Assembly: GCA_017509205.1 (NCBI GenBank)
Contig: JAFWQF010000117.1
Span: forward strand, 1 to 42,973
Length of the DNA stretch: 42,973 nucleotides
Source: Clostridiales bacterium
GTDB lineage: Bacteria > Bacillota > Clostridia > Saccharofermentanales > Saccharofermentanaceae
Direction of reading: 5' to 3'
The notes below the pieces were generated by a model. The model had not been told where the DNA came from. It saw only the letters and a list, made by a program, of their open reading frames with translations, and searched no databases. Shown here one piece after another: positions 17,099 to 26,364 of the stretch; position 1 is the first letter of the stretch, and the number at the start of each line of letters is the position of its first letter. The position numbers and the translations under genes are program-made.

Positions 17099-20000
17099 TG
17101 TATCTTAAAAAACTTGAATTACAGGGTTTTAAATCATTTCCTGAATACACCTGCATAGAGTTCGATAAGGGGATTACCGCCGTTGTCGGACCGAACGGAA
17201 GCGGCAAGTCGAACGTAACCGACGCCGTCAGGTGGGTCCTGGGCGAACAGAGCGTAAGGCAGCTTCGCGGCGGCAAGATGGAAGACGTCATCTTCAACGG
17301 AACTTCCACGAGAAAGCCGATGAACTATGCCGAGGTAACCATAACCTTTGATAATTCAGATAAGTTCGTCGATTACGATTTCCCCGAGATCTGCCTGACC
17401 AGAAGACTTTACAGGTCAGGTGAATCCGAATACCAGATCAACAAGGTCAACTGCAGGCTCAAGGACATCACGGGTCTGTTCCTTGATACCGGTCTCGGAA
17501 AGGACGGTTATTCCATTGTCGGACAGGGAAGAGTCGACGAGATCCTTTCGAGCAAGTCCGAAGACAGGCGCCGCGTTATGGAAGAGGCGTCAGGAATCGT
17601 AAAATACAAGGTCCGCAAGGAAGAAGCCGAAAGAAAGCTCAATTCCACTGAACAGAACCTCCTGCGTATAAATGACATCCTCGGTGAACTCGAAGAGCGC
17701 AAAGGTCCTCTCGAAGAGCAGGCCGGAAAAGCCAAGCAGTACAATGCCGCATATGAGGAGATGAAGCTCCTCGAGACATCGCTTCTCGTTCACAGGATCA
17801 ACGAGGCGGAGAAGGCCATGGGCGATTCCGCCACCCTCAAGGATACTCTCGAAGCAGAGATCAAAGAGCAGCAGGACAATTATCTTGAACTTCGAAAGAA
17901 CAACCAGGCCGTCATCAACAAGGTCGAGGAACTCGATGACAAGATCGAGGAGGAAAGACAGAATCTTTCCGACCTGAGCGAGAAAGAGCACGACCTAGTT
18001 ATCGATAAGAAGGTATCTGAGGAAAGACTCAAGCAGACCGAGACGCAGATCAGCGAGTTTGAGTCTGACAAGCAGACCATGCTCGAGAGGGTCGAGACAC
18101 TCAAGGCTGATCTCAATGAGAAGAACGAGCATGCCGCAGAGCTCTTAAACGAAGCCAATGAGGCCCGCAAGGAGAGCGAGAAGATCGCCGTAGAGAAGGA
18201 AGAGGCCCAGAAGCAGTATGAAGAGCAGAATAAGGGCTTGGACGAGATCGGCGCAAACCTCAAGGCAAAGACTGACGAGCTCTACGAGACCAGAAGAAGG
18301 ATAGACGAGTTAAAGGCACAGATCAGTGCAATAGATGACAGGATCAAATCCCTTGGCGATGAGCGCCAGGCTGCCATAGAGAGCGGCAAGGAACTTGCCG
18401 AAAGCCTTAAAGAAGCTGATGCCAGATGGCGCGACATGAAGCTCAAGACTTCCGAGGTCAAGAAGGATATCGACGATCGCAACAAGAAGCTTGAAGAGCT
18501 TCACGGCAGACAGGTCGAGCTCAATAAGTTCTTTGACAAGTACAACAGGGAGCTTTCCGCTGAAGAGGCAAGACTCAAGACCTTAAAGGACTTGGAGCGC
18601 CTTAAGGAAGGTTACCAGGAATCGGTAAGGAAGCTTTCTGACGAAGCTGCCGCAAACAAGCATGTAAAGAGCCTCATCGTAGGCATCGTGGGTGATCTCA
18701 TCGAAAGTGATCCCAAATACGCGGTTGCGATCGAGACGGCTCTCGGTACAGCCATAAACAACGTTGTCACAAAGAGCGAAGCGGATGCCGCGGAACTCAT
18801 TGACGTGTTAAAGACAAAGCATCTGGGAAGGGTTACTTTCCTCCCGATCGAGAACATAAAGGCCCGTCCGATCGACGAAAAGACCAAGTCGCAGGCATCA
18901 CGCATCAGCGGCTATATCGGCATCGCGTCCGAACTGGTCAGATATGACAACGACCTTTCGAGCATTATTTCCAACCTTTTGGGAAGGATAATCGTGGCTG
19001 ACAATCTGGACAATGCCAGAAAGATCGCCTATGAGACCGGCAGAAGCGTTAAGGTAATGACGCTTGAAGGTGACTCTGTCAATCCGGGCGGATCTCTCAC
19101 GGGCGGCTCTCTCAGGAGAAATGACCGCGGCGGCGGAATCCTCGGAAGACAGAAGGAGATCGAAAAGCTTACCGCATCAGTCAGATCTCTCGAGGAGAAG
19201 CTTTCTGATTCCGAAGACCAGCGCCAGGAGATAGATGATGATCTCGGTACGCTCGAGCGTGAGCTTTCACAGCTCGGCGAACAGCTCAAGTATTTCCAGC
19301 TTGAGGAAGTCAAGGCAGAGAGCGATTACCGCAATACCGAGACAAGGACCGAAGAGAATAAGAAGGCCGTTGAAAAGTGCGAGAGCGACAGTCTTGAGAT
19401 CTCCGAGAACCGCCTGAGAATGGCAGGGGACGCTGAAGAACTCGAAGCGATCGAGAAGGAGATCCAGTCTGATCTTGCAGAATATGAGGACAGCGTTGCC
19501 GAGATAGAGGAGCGCTCCAAGGCATTTGCCGAAAAGACGCAGGCACTGACCGACAGGCTTTCCGCGGCTGTGGCTCTTTCAGAAAGAAAGATCACAGAGC
19601 GCAACGGTACTCTTGAACTCGCCGAACACATCAAGGGCCAGATCGAAGAGGTTAAGACTTCGATCAAGAACCGCGAAGAAGAGGCTAAGGACATCGAGAA
19701 GCGTTCTGGCGAGATCACCAGGGAGATCGAAGTCTGCGACAAGGAGATCGAGAAGACCCTTGCTCTCGAAAAGGTCTGCGAGGAAAAGATCGCCGCTCTG
19801 AACGAGGAGAGGAGCAAGCTCAACAGCGAGATGTCGACATTTGCCGACAGGCTCTCACAGGCAAGCTCTTCGATCAGTTCTCTCGAGCAGAAGCTCAACA
19901 GCCATGTCGCAAAGTACGACAAGTACATCTTCGAGATCGATACGGACAAGAACAAGCTCTGGGAAGACTATTCCGTAACCTATGACAACATTAAAGACAG

Positions 20001-20664
20001 CGTTCAGCCCGTCGAAAAGCCGGCTGAGCAGGGCAAGCGCATCTCAACGCTCAAGAATGTCATCAGGCAGCTCGGTACCGTAAACCTCAATGCTCTTGAG
20101 GAATACAGGGAGCTTTCCGAGCGTCTGGATTTCATGACCGGCCAGAGAGATGACATCGAGGCTGCCAAGAAGGACCTTGAGAACGTCATTGCTGATCTCA
20201 CCGAGAACATGAAGAAGGAATTCACGGAGCACTTCACGATAATCAACGAGAACTTCAAGAGAGTCTTTACGGACCTCTTCGGAGGCGGTACCGCCGAGAT
20301 AATCCTCGATGACGAGAACGACGTCCTCGGATGCAACATCGACATCAAGGCCCAGCCGCCCGGAAAGAAGCTTCAAACGCTCTCGCTCCTTTCAGGAGGT
20401 GAGAGATGTCTTACGGCCATCGGTCTTCTTTTCGCTATCTTGGAGCTCAGGCCTTCGCCCTTCGTCATCCTGGACGAAGTCGAGGCAGCTCTCGATGACG
20501 TCAACATTTCACGTTTCACGGACTTCGTCAGGAGGCATTCGGACAAGTCGCAGTTCATCATGGTTACCCACAGAAAGGGAACGATGGAGGCATGCGATCA
20601 GATGTACGGTGTCACGATGGCAGAGCGCGGAGTCTCGAAAATTCTTTCAATGGAGCTTAGATAA
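17098..20664 (+). CDS. smc: Chromosome segregation protein SMC
   Basis: The 1188-residue SMC ATPase works with ScpA/ScpB in condensing and separating chromosomes. Walker A GPNGSGKS is at residues 31-38. Long coiled coils flank a hinge around 500-650. The C-terminal ATPase half has the ABC signature LSGG at 1098-1101 and Walker B PFVILDE ending in D1126-E1127. The reading frame is open further upstream, but the ATG overlapping the rnc stop is chosen because the conserved MYLKKLELQGFKSF begins there. It ends overlapping the ftsY ATG in the same way. Length is normal for the family. Confidence 0.97.
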   Translation: MYLKKLELQGFKSFPEYTCIEFDKGITAVVGPNGSGKSNVTDAVRWVLGEQSVRQLRGGKMEDVIFNGTSTRKPMNYAEVTITFDNSDKFVDYDFPEICLTRRLYRSGESEYQINKVNCRLKDITGLFLDTGLGKDGYSIVGQGRVDEILSSKSEDRRRVMEEASGIVKYKVRKEEAERKLNSTEQNLLRINDILGELEERKGPLEEQAGKAKQYNAAYEEMKLLETSLLVHRINEAEKAMGDSATLKDTLEAEIKEQQDNYLELRKNNQAVINKVEELDDKIEEERQNLSDLSEKEHDLVIDKKVSEERLKQTETQISEFESDKQTMLERVETLKADLNEKNEHAAELLNEANEARKESEKIAVEKEEAQKQYEEQNKGLDEIGANLKAKTDELYETRRRIDELKAQISAIDDRIKSLGDERQAAIESGKELAESLKEADARWRDMKLKTSEVKKDIDDRNKKLEELHGRQVELNKFFDKYNRELSAEEARLKTLKDLERLKEGYQESVRKLSDEAAANKHVKSLIVGIVGDLIESDPKYAVAIETALGTAINNVVTKSEADAAELIDVLKTKHLGRVTFLPIENIKARPIDEKTKSQASRISGYIGIASELVRYDNDLSSIISNLLGRIIVADNLDNARKIAYETGRSVKVMTLEGDSVNPGGSLTGGSLRRNDRGGGILGRQKEIEKLTASVRSLEEKLSDSEDQRQEIDDDLGTLERELSQLGEQLKYFQLEEVKAESDYRNTETRTEENKKAVEKCESDSLEISENRLRMAGDAEELEAIEKEIQSDLAEYEDSVAEIEERSKAFAEKTQALTDRLSAAVALSERKITERNGTLELAEHIKGQIEEVKTSIKNREEEAKDIEKRSGEITREIEVCDKEIEKTLALEKVCEEKIAALNEERSKLNSEMSTFADRLSQASSSISSLEQKLNSHVAKYDKYIFEIDTDKNKLWEDYSVTYDNIKDSVQPVEKPAEQGKRISTLKNVIRQLGTVNLNALEEYRELSERLDFMTGQRDDIEAAKKDLENVIADLTENMKKEFTEHFTIINENFKRVFTDLFGGGTAEIILDDENDVLGCNIDIKAQPPGKKLQTLSLLSGGERCLTAIGLLFAILELRPSPFVILDEVEAALDDVNISRFTDFVRRHSDKSQFIMVTHRKGTMEACDQMYGVTMAERGVSKILSMELR

Positions 20665-21578
20665 TGGGAATTTTAGATATCTTCAAAAAAGGACTTGCCA
20701 ACACAAGAAATTTCTTCGCGGGTGGATTTACCAAGATCGCTGCCAGCACGGGACATTTCGACGAGGATATGTTAGATGAGCTTGAAGAACTCATGATCCG
20801 CGCAGACTGCGGAGTTCCCGCTTCGGAGGACATAATCACGCGTGTCAAAGAGGATATCAAGAAGACCGGAAATGACAGCCATGAAGCTGTCTTGGGTTCT
20901 GTCAGGACAAGAATGACCGAGATCCTGGGCGATAAGTCTGTTCTCGAGCTCGTACCTGGCAAGCTCAACATCGTTCTCATGATCGGCGTAAACGGAACAG
21001 GTAAGACCACCACCGCGGGAAAGCTCGCTCTGAGATGGAAGAATGAAGGCAAGAGGGTCATCCTGGGTGCCGCTGACACATTCCGTGCCGCAGCTGTTGA
21101 CCAGCTCAAGGCTTGGGGGGAGAGGACCGGAACCACTGTCATCTCACAGGGTTCTGACGGTGCTGATCCCGCAGCTGTCGTATATGATTCGGTTCATGCC
21201 GCACTTTCAAGAAAAGCAGACGTTCTCATCGTTGATACCGCCGGACGTCTTCACAACAAGAAGAATCTTATGGACGAGCTTGCCAAGATCCGCAGGATAA
21301 TCGCAAGGGAAGCCCCTGAGGCTGAGGTTAAGTCGCTTCTCATCATTGACGCGACCACGGGCCAGAATGCCGTGATCCAGGCTGAAAGCTTTGGAGAAGT
21401 AACCGGTATCGACTATGTCGGCATCACAAAACTTGACGGAAGCGCCAAGGGCGGAGTTGCCATCGCGGTAGCTTACCAGAGCGGAAAACCCATTGTTCTC
21501 GCGGGCCTCGGAGAGGGCGCGGAGGACCTTGTCGATTTCGATCCTGAGATCTTCGTGGACTCACTCCTCGAAAGTTGA
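20664..21578 (+). CDS. ftsY: Signal recognition particle receptor FtsY
   Basis: The 304-residue GTPase docks the signal recognition particle with its ribosome at the membrane. Only the NG domain is present: an N-terminal helical bundle, then G1 GVNGTGKTTTAGKLA from residue 108, the AADTFRAAAVDQL insertion-box region, DTAGRLHNKKNLMDEL and TKLDGSAKGG. The acidic A domain of E. coli FtsY is missing, as in most Gram-positives; the N-terminus begins MGILDIFKKGL, an amphipathic membrane anchor. Its ATG overlaps the smc stop. A strong new promoter for hppA lies shortly after it. Confidence 0.96.
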   Translation: MGILDIFKKGLANTRNFFAGGFTKIAASTGHFDEDMLDELEELMIRADCGVPASEDIITRVKEDIKKTGNDSHEAVLGSVRTRMTEILGDKSVLELVPGKLNIVLMIGVNGTGKTTTAGKLALRWKNEGKRVILGAADTFRAAAVDQLKAWGERTGTTVISQGSDGADPAAVVYDSVHAALSRKADVLIVDTAGRLHNKKNLMDELAKIRRIIAREAPEAEVKSLLIIDATTGQNAVIQAESFGEVTGIDYVGITKLDGSAKGGVAIAVAYQSGKPIVLAGLGEGAEDLVDFDPEIFVDSLLES

Positions 21579-21620
21579 TTTTTTTATTCTGAAAACCTCT
21601 CAAAAAAGTTAATAATTTGA

Positions 21621-21649
21621 TTGCCAAAGAATTTAAATATAGGTATAAT
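21621..21649 (+). promoter_or_regulatory. hppA: Promoter for hppA
   Basis: TTGCCA at 21621-21626, a 17-base spacer and TATAAT at 21644-21649 make a near-consensus sigma-A promoter. About 80 bases of leader separate it from the hppA start. Confidence 0.75.
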
Positions 21650-21666
21650 GCTTTGGGTTTTTTAAT

Positions 21667-21698
21667 GGGACACTAGGTTTTTTATGCCTGAATGTCCC
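21667..21698 (+). other. Hairpin in the hppA 5' leader
   Basis: GGGACA at 21667-21672 pairs with TGTCCC at 21693-21698, and an inner AGG/CCT can stack within it. Two similar T-rich stretches (GGTTTTTTAATG and GGTTTTTTATG) lie before and inside it. The hairpin is close to the likely transcript start and may stabilise or regulate the mRNA. No known riboswitch consensus is recognised. Confidence 0.4.
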
Positions 21699-21736
21699 GC
21701 GAAATCATAAATCATTTTATAGGGAGGGGCCCGGTT

Positions 21737-23878
21737 ATGTCTTTTCTTACGACTTCCTGGTTAATCGTACTCGGCGTGGTAGTGCTCGCACTTGCCTATG
21801 TCGCTTACAACTACTTCCGTATTAAGAAGATGCCCGAAGGAACAGCTGAGATGATCGAACTGTCAGGTATCATCCGTTCCGGCGCGCAGACATTCCTTAA
21901 GACGGAATTCAAGAGCATCACTGCCGTTGTGGCTGTTGTTGCTGTTGTCTTCACACTCTTTGTTGAGAAGACGAGCGGCATCACATTCCTCATGGGTGCG
22001 CTGATGAGCTCTATCGTATGTGTTCTCGGTATGCAGAGCGCAACATACGCAAACGTTCGTACTTCGAACAAGGCAAGAGAGAGCCTCTCCATCGGAGAGA
22101 CAGTAAAGGTTGCTCTCTGCGGCGGTTCCATCAGCGGACTTGCTGTTCAGGGTTTCGGTATGTTGGGATTCATCGCAGTTCTTCTTTGCTTCGGCGGTGT
22201 TCAGCATGATGCTTCCAGCACAGGACTTGTTGCCGGACTTACCTGCAACCCTTACATCATGAGAATATCCACATATTCACTCGGCTGCTCCATCGTTGCT
22301 ATGTTCAACCGTGTTGCAGGCGGTAACTACACAAAGGCTGCAGACATTTCTTCCGACATTCTCGGTAAGCTCAGACATGACCTTCCTGAGGACGACTCAA
22401 GAATCCCTAACACGATCGCAGACTTCATCGGTGATAACGTTAACGATATCGCCGGTAACTGCTCAGACCTTCTCGAGTCATTCGTTGCTACAATGTCTGC
22501 TTCCATCATGATCTCAGTTACACTCTTCAAGACAGCTCTTGCAGAAGGTGAGACACAGATCACAGACGCTACATTCAATGCTACGGTCCTTTTCCCGATC
22601 ATCCTCGCAGGCTGCGGCCTTGTCGGATGCCTTATCGGTCTTGGCCTTGCTAACATCAAGAAGATGGGTGACAATCCGTCAAAGGAACTCGACCTCTCAA
22701 CATGGATCTCTGCAGGCTGCACAGTAGTATTCGGCGGTATAGCTGCATACTTCATCTTCAAGGATGTCCCGCTCTATACAGAGTTCAAGCTCGGTTGGGC
22801 TTCACCTTGGATTTCTTCCATCATGGGTATTGTTTCCGGTATCGCTATCGGTATCATCACAGAGTACTACACATCAACTGACCACAAGCCTACTCAGAAG
22901 ATCGCAGAAATGTGCACTGAGGGTGAGGCTTTCGTTGTTACAAAGGGTGACGCTGTAGGTTCAAGATCAGTTCTTCTCCCTGTACTCGTAATCATCATTG
23001 CTCTGATCGTATCCGGCATCATTGGCGGTTCTTACGGTATTGCGATCTCCGCTCTCGGTATGCTCGCATTCGTTGGTGCTACGGTTTCCATCGATGCTTT
23101 CGGTCCTATCGCAGACAACGCAGGCGGACTTGCAGAAGCTTGCCACCTCGATCCTGACGTTCGTAAGATCACAGATAAGCTCGACGCAGTTGGTAACACA
23201 ACAGCAGCTATCGGTAAGGGCTTCGCTATCGGTTCTGCAGCATTCGCTACAGTTTCCCTCATCATGGCTTATGTAGGAAGCTACTCAGGCGATGCAGCTG
23301 TTCCGGTACTCAACTTCGCAACATTCTTCGTAGTAGCCGGTGGTATCCTCGGTGGTGCTCTTGTTGAATATTTCAGCGCTATCCTCACAGACAACACCAT
23401 CGATGCTGCAAAGATCATGGCTGACGTCGGCGACAAGCAGATGACACAGGAAGTTCTTGATGGTAAGGCAAAGCCTGACTACAACATGATGATCGCAATG
23501 GCTGCTAAGGAAGCTATCCGCAGAATGGTTCTTCCTTCAGTTCTCGCTCTTCTCATTCCTGTAATCGGCGGATTCCTCCTCGGACCTGAGTTCGTAGGCG
23601 GTATCCTCGTAGGCGCTACGATCGTTGCTATCCCTAGAGCTATCTTCATGGGTAACTCCGGCGGTGCTTTCGACAACGCAAAGAAGTACATCGAGCAGGG
23701 TATGCTCGAGGGCCACGGCAAGGGTTCTCCCGCGCACAAGGCAGCTGTTACCGGTGATACCATCGGTGATACCCGTAAGGACGTTGTAGGCGTTGCTCTG
23801 GACATCTTCATCAAGCTTATGTCCACAGTTGCAAATACAATTACTCCTATCATCAGCAGATATCATATCTTCAAGTAA
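21737..23878 (+). CDS. hppA: Membrane-bound pyrophosphatase (Na+/H+-pumping), K+-dependent type
   Basis: The 713-residue protein has about 16 membrane helices and couples pyrophosphate hydrolysis to ion export. The pyrophosphate site has YTKAADISSDILGK (residues 198-211), PEDDSR (217-222) and DFIGDNVND (229-237). All acidic and lysine ligands are kept, but the neighbours differ from the common ADVGADLVGK and DNVGDNVGD. GNTTAAIGKG has Ala and Gly where K+-independent pumps have Lys and Thr, so it should be K+-dependent; many such enzymes pump Na+. The ATG at 21737 is chosen over one 45 bases earlier because GGGAGGGG lies 7 bases before it. A strong terminator follows. With Pfp it points to pyrophosphate-based energetics. 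Confidence 0.93.
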   Translation: MSFLTTSWLIVLGVVVLALAYVAYNYFRIKKMPEGTAEMIELSGIIRSGAQTFLKTEFKSITAVVAVVAVVFTLFVEKTSGITFLMGALMSSIVCVLGMQSATYANVRTSNKARESLSIGETVKVALCGGSISGLAVQGFGMLGFIAVLLCFGGVQHDASSTGLVAGLTCNPYIMRISTYSLGCSIVAMFNRVAGGNYTKAADISSDILGKLRHDLPEDDSRIPNTIADFIGDNVNDIAGNCSDLLESFVATMSASIMISVTLFKTALAEGETQITDATFNATVLFPIILAGCGLVGCLIGLGLANIKKMGDNPSKELDLSTWISAGCTVVFGGIAAYFIFKDVPLYTEFKLGWASPWISSIMGIVSGIAIGIITEYYTSTDHKPTQKIAEMCTEGEAFVVTKGDAVGSRSVLLPVLVIIIALIVSGIIGGSYGIAISALGMLAFVGATVSIDAFGPIADNAGGLAEACHLDPDVRKITDKLDAVGNTTAAIGKGFAIGSAAFATVSLIMAYVGSYSGDAAVPVLNFATFFVVAGGILGGALVEYFSAILTDNTIDAAKIMADVGDKQMTQEVLDGKAKPDYNMMIAMAAKEAIRRMVLPSVLALLIPVIGGFLLGPEFVGGILVGATIVAIPRAIFMGNSGGAFDNAKKYIEQGMLEGHGKGSPAHKAAVTGDTIGDTRKDVVGVALDIFIKLMSTVANTITPIISRYHIFK

Positions 23879-23902
23879 TCTGCAGATTAGATTAACTTAC
23901 AG

Positions 23903-23933
23903 GCGGCTGTCTTAATCAAGGCAGCCGCTTTTT
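23903..23933 (+). terminator. Rho-independent terminator of hppA
   Basis: An 11-bp stem, GCGGCTGTCTT (23903-23913) with AAGGCAGCCGC (23918-23928) and one U-G pair, closes an AATC loop and is followed by five T. Confidence 0.9.
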
Positions 23934-23944
23934 ATTGAAAATGC

Positions 23945-23973
23945 TTTACAAACGGGACTTCTGATGTTATTAT
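23945..23973 (+). promoter_or_regulatory. rpsO: Promoter for rpsO
   Basis: TTTACA at 23945-23950, exactly 17 bases, then TATTAT at 23968-23973. The same hexamers and spacing occur before pfp at 41725. The transcript would start near 23980. Confidence 0.75.
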
Positions 23974-23979
23974 CTGCAA

Positions 23980-24060
23980 GTTGCCTTAATCGCAGTTTTG
24001 CGGACGACTCCGACCCTTACCTTCGATTTTGGCGTATTTATCATTAAGGAGGAAAGATAT
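23980..24060 (+). promoter_or_regulatory. rpsO mRNA leader, possible S15 autoregulatory site
   Basis: The roughly 80-base leader holds the hairpin CGCA-GTTT-TGCG at 23991-24002 and a following CGGA-CGAC-TCCG (24000-24011) that competes with it for the same bases, then the GGAGGA ribosome binding site. In many bacteria S15 represses its own synthesis through leader structures that differ between lineages. The two competing small hairpins fit that idea, but no known class is matched. Confidence 0.3.
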
Positions 24061-24327
24061 ATGTCAGCATCTTTCGACAAGCAGGCTATCATCAAGGAAT
24101 ATGCACTCTCTGAGGGCGATACAGGTTCTCCGGAGGTTCAGGTTGCACTTCTTACTTACAGGATCAACCACCTCACAGAACACCTCAAGAGCCACAAGGG
24201 CGACCACCACAGCAGAAGAGGTCTTCTCATGATGGTTGGTAAGAGAAGAAACATCCTTGACTACCTCGCTTCTATCGATATCGAGCGTTACAGAACACTT
24301 ATCGCAAAGCTTGGTATCAGAAAGTAA
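24061..24327 (+). CDS. rpsO: 30S ribosomal protein S15
   Basis: The 88-residue protein binds the central domain of 16S rRNA early in small-subunit assembly. It shows the family landmarks [31 protein letters not shown] and KRRNILDYL, and ends in the usual LGIRK. The reading frame extends 63 bases upstream, but the ATG at 24061 has AAGGAGGA at the right distance and gives the standard length. It is a single-gene unit with its own promoter and terminator. Confidence 0.98.
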   Translation: MSASFDKQAIIKEYALSEGDTGSPEVQVALLTYRINHLTEHLKSHKGDHHSRRGLLMMVGKRRNILDYLASIDIERYRTLIAKLGIRK

Positions 24328-24347
24328 TCTTAATAAAGATTATTTTG

Positions 24348-24377
24348 AAAGCGGTTCCATACGGGACCGCTTTTTTA
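24348..24377 (+). terminator. Rho-independent terminator of rpsO
   Basis: AAAGCGGTTCC (24348-24358) pairs with GGGACCGC (24363-24370) plus T residues, around an ATAC loop, followed by six T. Confidence 0.9.
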
Positions 24378-24380
24378 TTG

Positions 24381-24386
24381 TATAAT
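24381..24386 (+). promoter_or_regulatory. -10 element for nadE
   Basis: A TATAAT follows the rpsO terminator and stands 30 bases before the nadE start. The matching -35 position falls inside the terminator loop and is not consensus. Confidence 0.4.
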
Positions 24387-24415
24387 CAGTAAAAATCGCA
24401 AAAGGGGGATATCCC

Positions 24416-26341
24416 ATGCTCGATTCTTTTATAAGGGTTGCAGCCGCTACTCCTGAGGTCAGGGTAGGTGATACCGTATTCAATTCCACTAAGATCATTG
24501 AGACCGTTAAGAAGGCCGCAAAGAACGACTGCGGGATCATTGTATTTCCGGAGCTTTCGATAACCGGATACACATGCGGAGACCTGTTTCTGCAGTCAGC
24601 TCTCCTGAAGGCTGCCAGACTGGCACTTCTTAAGATCGTTGCAGCCACAGAGAACCTTGATACGGTAGTCGTTGTAGGACTTCCCGTAATGTACGGCGGA
24701 AAGCTCTATAACTGCGCTGCAGTCATCTATCAGGGCGAGATACTCGGAATCGTCCCCAAGCGCAATATCCCCAACTATTCCGAGTTCTATGAGATGCGTT
24801 ATTTCACGCCTTATGAAGGCAGTGAGATGCTCACCATCGACAACTTCATTGAAGATGATTCCGTCGAATTCGGACCTGCCGTATTCACATGTGCAGACGT
24901 GTCATTTGCGGTCGAGATCTGTGAGGATCTCTGGGTACCGAACAGTCCTTCAGTTGAATATGCGGCACACGGCGCACAGATCATACTGAACCTTTCATGT
25001 TCAGACGAGGTGATCGGAAAGGCTGATTTCAGAAGGAATCTCGTTGCATCTCAGAGCGCAAAGCTCGTTTCCGCTTATGTTTATGCTGATGCCGGTCTTG
25101 GCGAGTCAACGACAGACCTGGTCTTCGCAGGACATAACCTCATCGCTGAAAACGGCAAGATCCTTGCTGAGAGCAAGAAGTTTGAAGGCGGCATCATCTA
25201 CGCTGACATCGACGTTGAGCGTCTTGGCGCAGAACGTAAGAGAATGAACACATTCAAGGTGAAACAGGCAGGCGATGACTATGATAACGGCATAACTTTT
25301 GAAGCTGATTTCCCCGACATCGAGATCAACCGTCACATATCAAAGACACCGTTTGTTCCTGAAGACAGGAAAGACCTTGCCCAGAGATGTGAGGACATCC
25401 TCAACATGCAGGCTGCAGGCCTTCTTACGCGCCTTTCGAAGATCGGCTGCAGAAAGGCTGTCATCGGCCTTTCCGGCGGACTTGATTCAACTCTCGCGCT
25501 TATCGTTACGGTTCATGCATTTGACCGTTTGGGGCTCCCGAGGGACGGCATCATTGCCGTTACGATGCCCGGTTTCGGCACAACTTCACGCACAAAGAAC
25601 AACTCGATGAGACTTGCCGAGGAATACGGCTGCACCCTGAAGGAGATCAGCATCTCCGATGCGGTAATGCAGCACTTTAAGGACATCGGCCACGATCCTG
25701 AGGTTCAGGACATAACCTATGAGAATTCACAGGCAAGAGAGCGCACGCAGATCCTCATGGACATCGCAAACCAGGAGAACGGACTCGTAGTCGGTACGGG
25801 CGACTTGAGCGAGCTTGCTCTCGGATGGGCAACATATAACGGCGACCACATGTCCATGTACGGAGTCAACGCTTCAATCCCGAAGACACTCGTAAGACAT
25901 CTTGTTTCTTATGAGTCAGAGCGCACGGCTTCGATCAGCGAGCCTTTGTCCAAGGCGCTTGCTGACATCGTCGCAACTCCGGTAAGCCCCGAGCTGTTGC
26001 CGCCTACGGAAGACGGACAGATCTCACAGAAGACAGAAGAGCACGTCGGACCTTATGAGCTCCACGACTTCTTCCTGTACTATTTCATCAGATTCGGTTT
26101 TGCTCCTTCAAAGATATACCGCCTCGCAAACATCGCTTTTGAAGATGTTTACGATGAGGATACTATCTACAAGTGGGAAGAGACCTTCATCAAGAGGTTC
26201 TTTGCACAGCAGTTCAAGCGTTCCTGCCTGCCGGACGGCCCCAAGGTCGGTACTGTCACGCTCTCACCGAGAGGTGACTGGAGGATGCCTTCTGACGCAT
26301 CCCGTGCAATCTGGCTCGAGGATCTGCAGACCGTCAGATAA
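24416..26341 (+). CDS. nadE: Glutamine-dependent NAD+ synthetase
   Basis: The 641-residue two-domain enzyme amidates deamido-NAD with ATP, using ammonia channelled from glutamine. The N-terminal nitrilase-type glutaminase has an intact Glu-Lys-Cys triad: E46 (FPELSITGYT), K115 (VPKRNIPNY) and C169 (VEICEDLW). The C-terminal synthetase has the PP-loop SGGLDST at 353-359 and the later VGTGDLSELALGW. Length fits the long glutamine-using form. A GGGGGA-type site precedes the ATG. The intact glutaminase contrasts with the degenerate one of PurF in the same window. Confidence 0.96.
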   Translation: MLDSFIRVAAATPEVRVGDTVFNSTKIIETVKKAAKNDCGIIVFPELSITGYTCGDLFLQSALLKAARLALLKIVAATENLDTVVVVGLPVMYGGKLYNCAAVIYQGEILGIVPKRNIPNYSEFYEMRYFTPYEGSEMLTIDNFIEDDSVEFGPAVFTCADVSFAVEICEDLWVPNSPSVEYAAHGAQIILNLSCSDEVIGKADFRRNLVASQSAKLVSAYVYADAGLGESTTDLVFAGHNLIAENGKILAESKKFEGGIIYADIDVERLGAERKRMNTFKVKQAGDDYDNGITFEADFPDIEINRHISKTPFVPEDRKDLAQRCEDILNMQAAGLLTRLSKIGCRKAVIGLSGGLDSTLALIVTVHAFDRLGLPRDGIIAVTMPGFGTTSRTKNNSMRLAEEYGCTLKEISISDAVMQHFKDIGHDPEVQDITYENSQARERTQILMDIANQENGLVVGTGDLSELALGWATYNGDHMSMYGVNASIPKTLVRHLVSYESERTASISEPLSKALADIVATPVSPELLPPTEDGQISQKTEEHVGPYELHDFFLYYFIRFGFAPSKIYRLANIAFEDVYDEDTIYKWEETFIKRFFAQQFKRSCLPDGPKVGTVTLSPRGDWRMPSDASRAIWLEDLQTVR

Positions 26342-26364
26342 TAAGTTTTCCGGAGGATTTCTTC

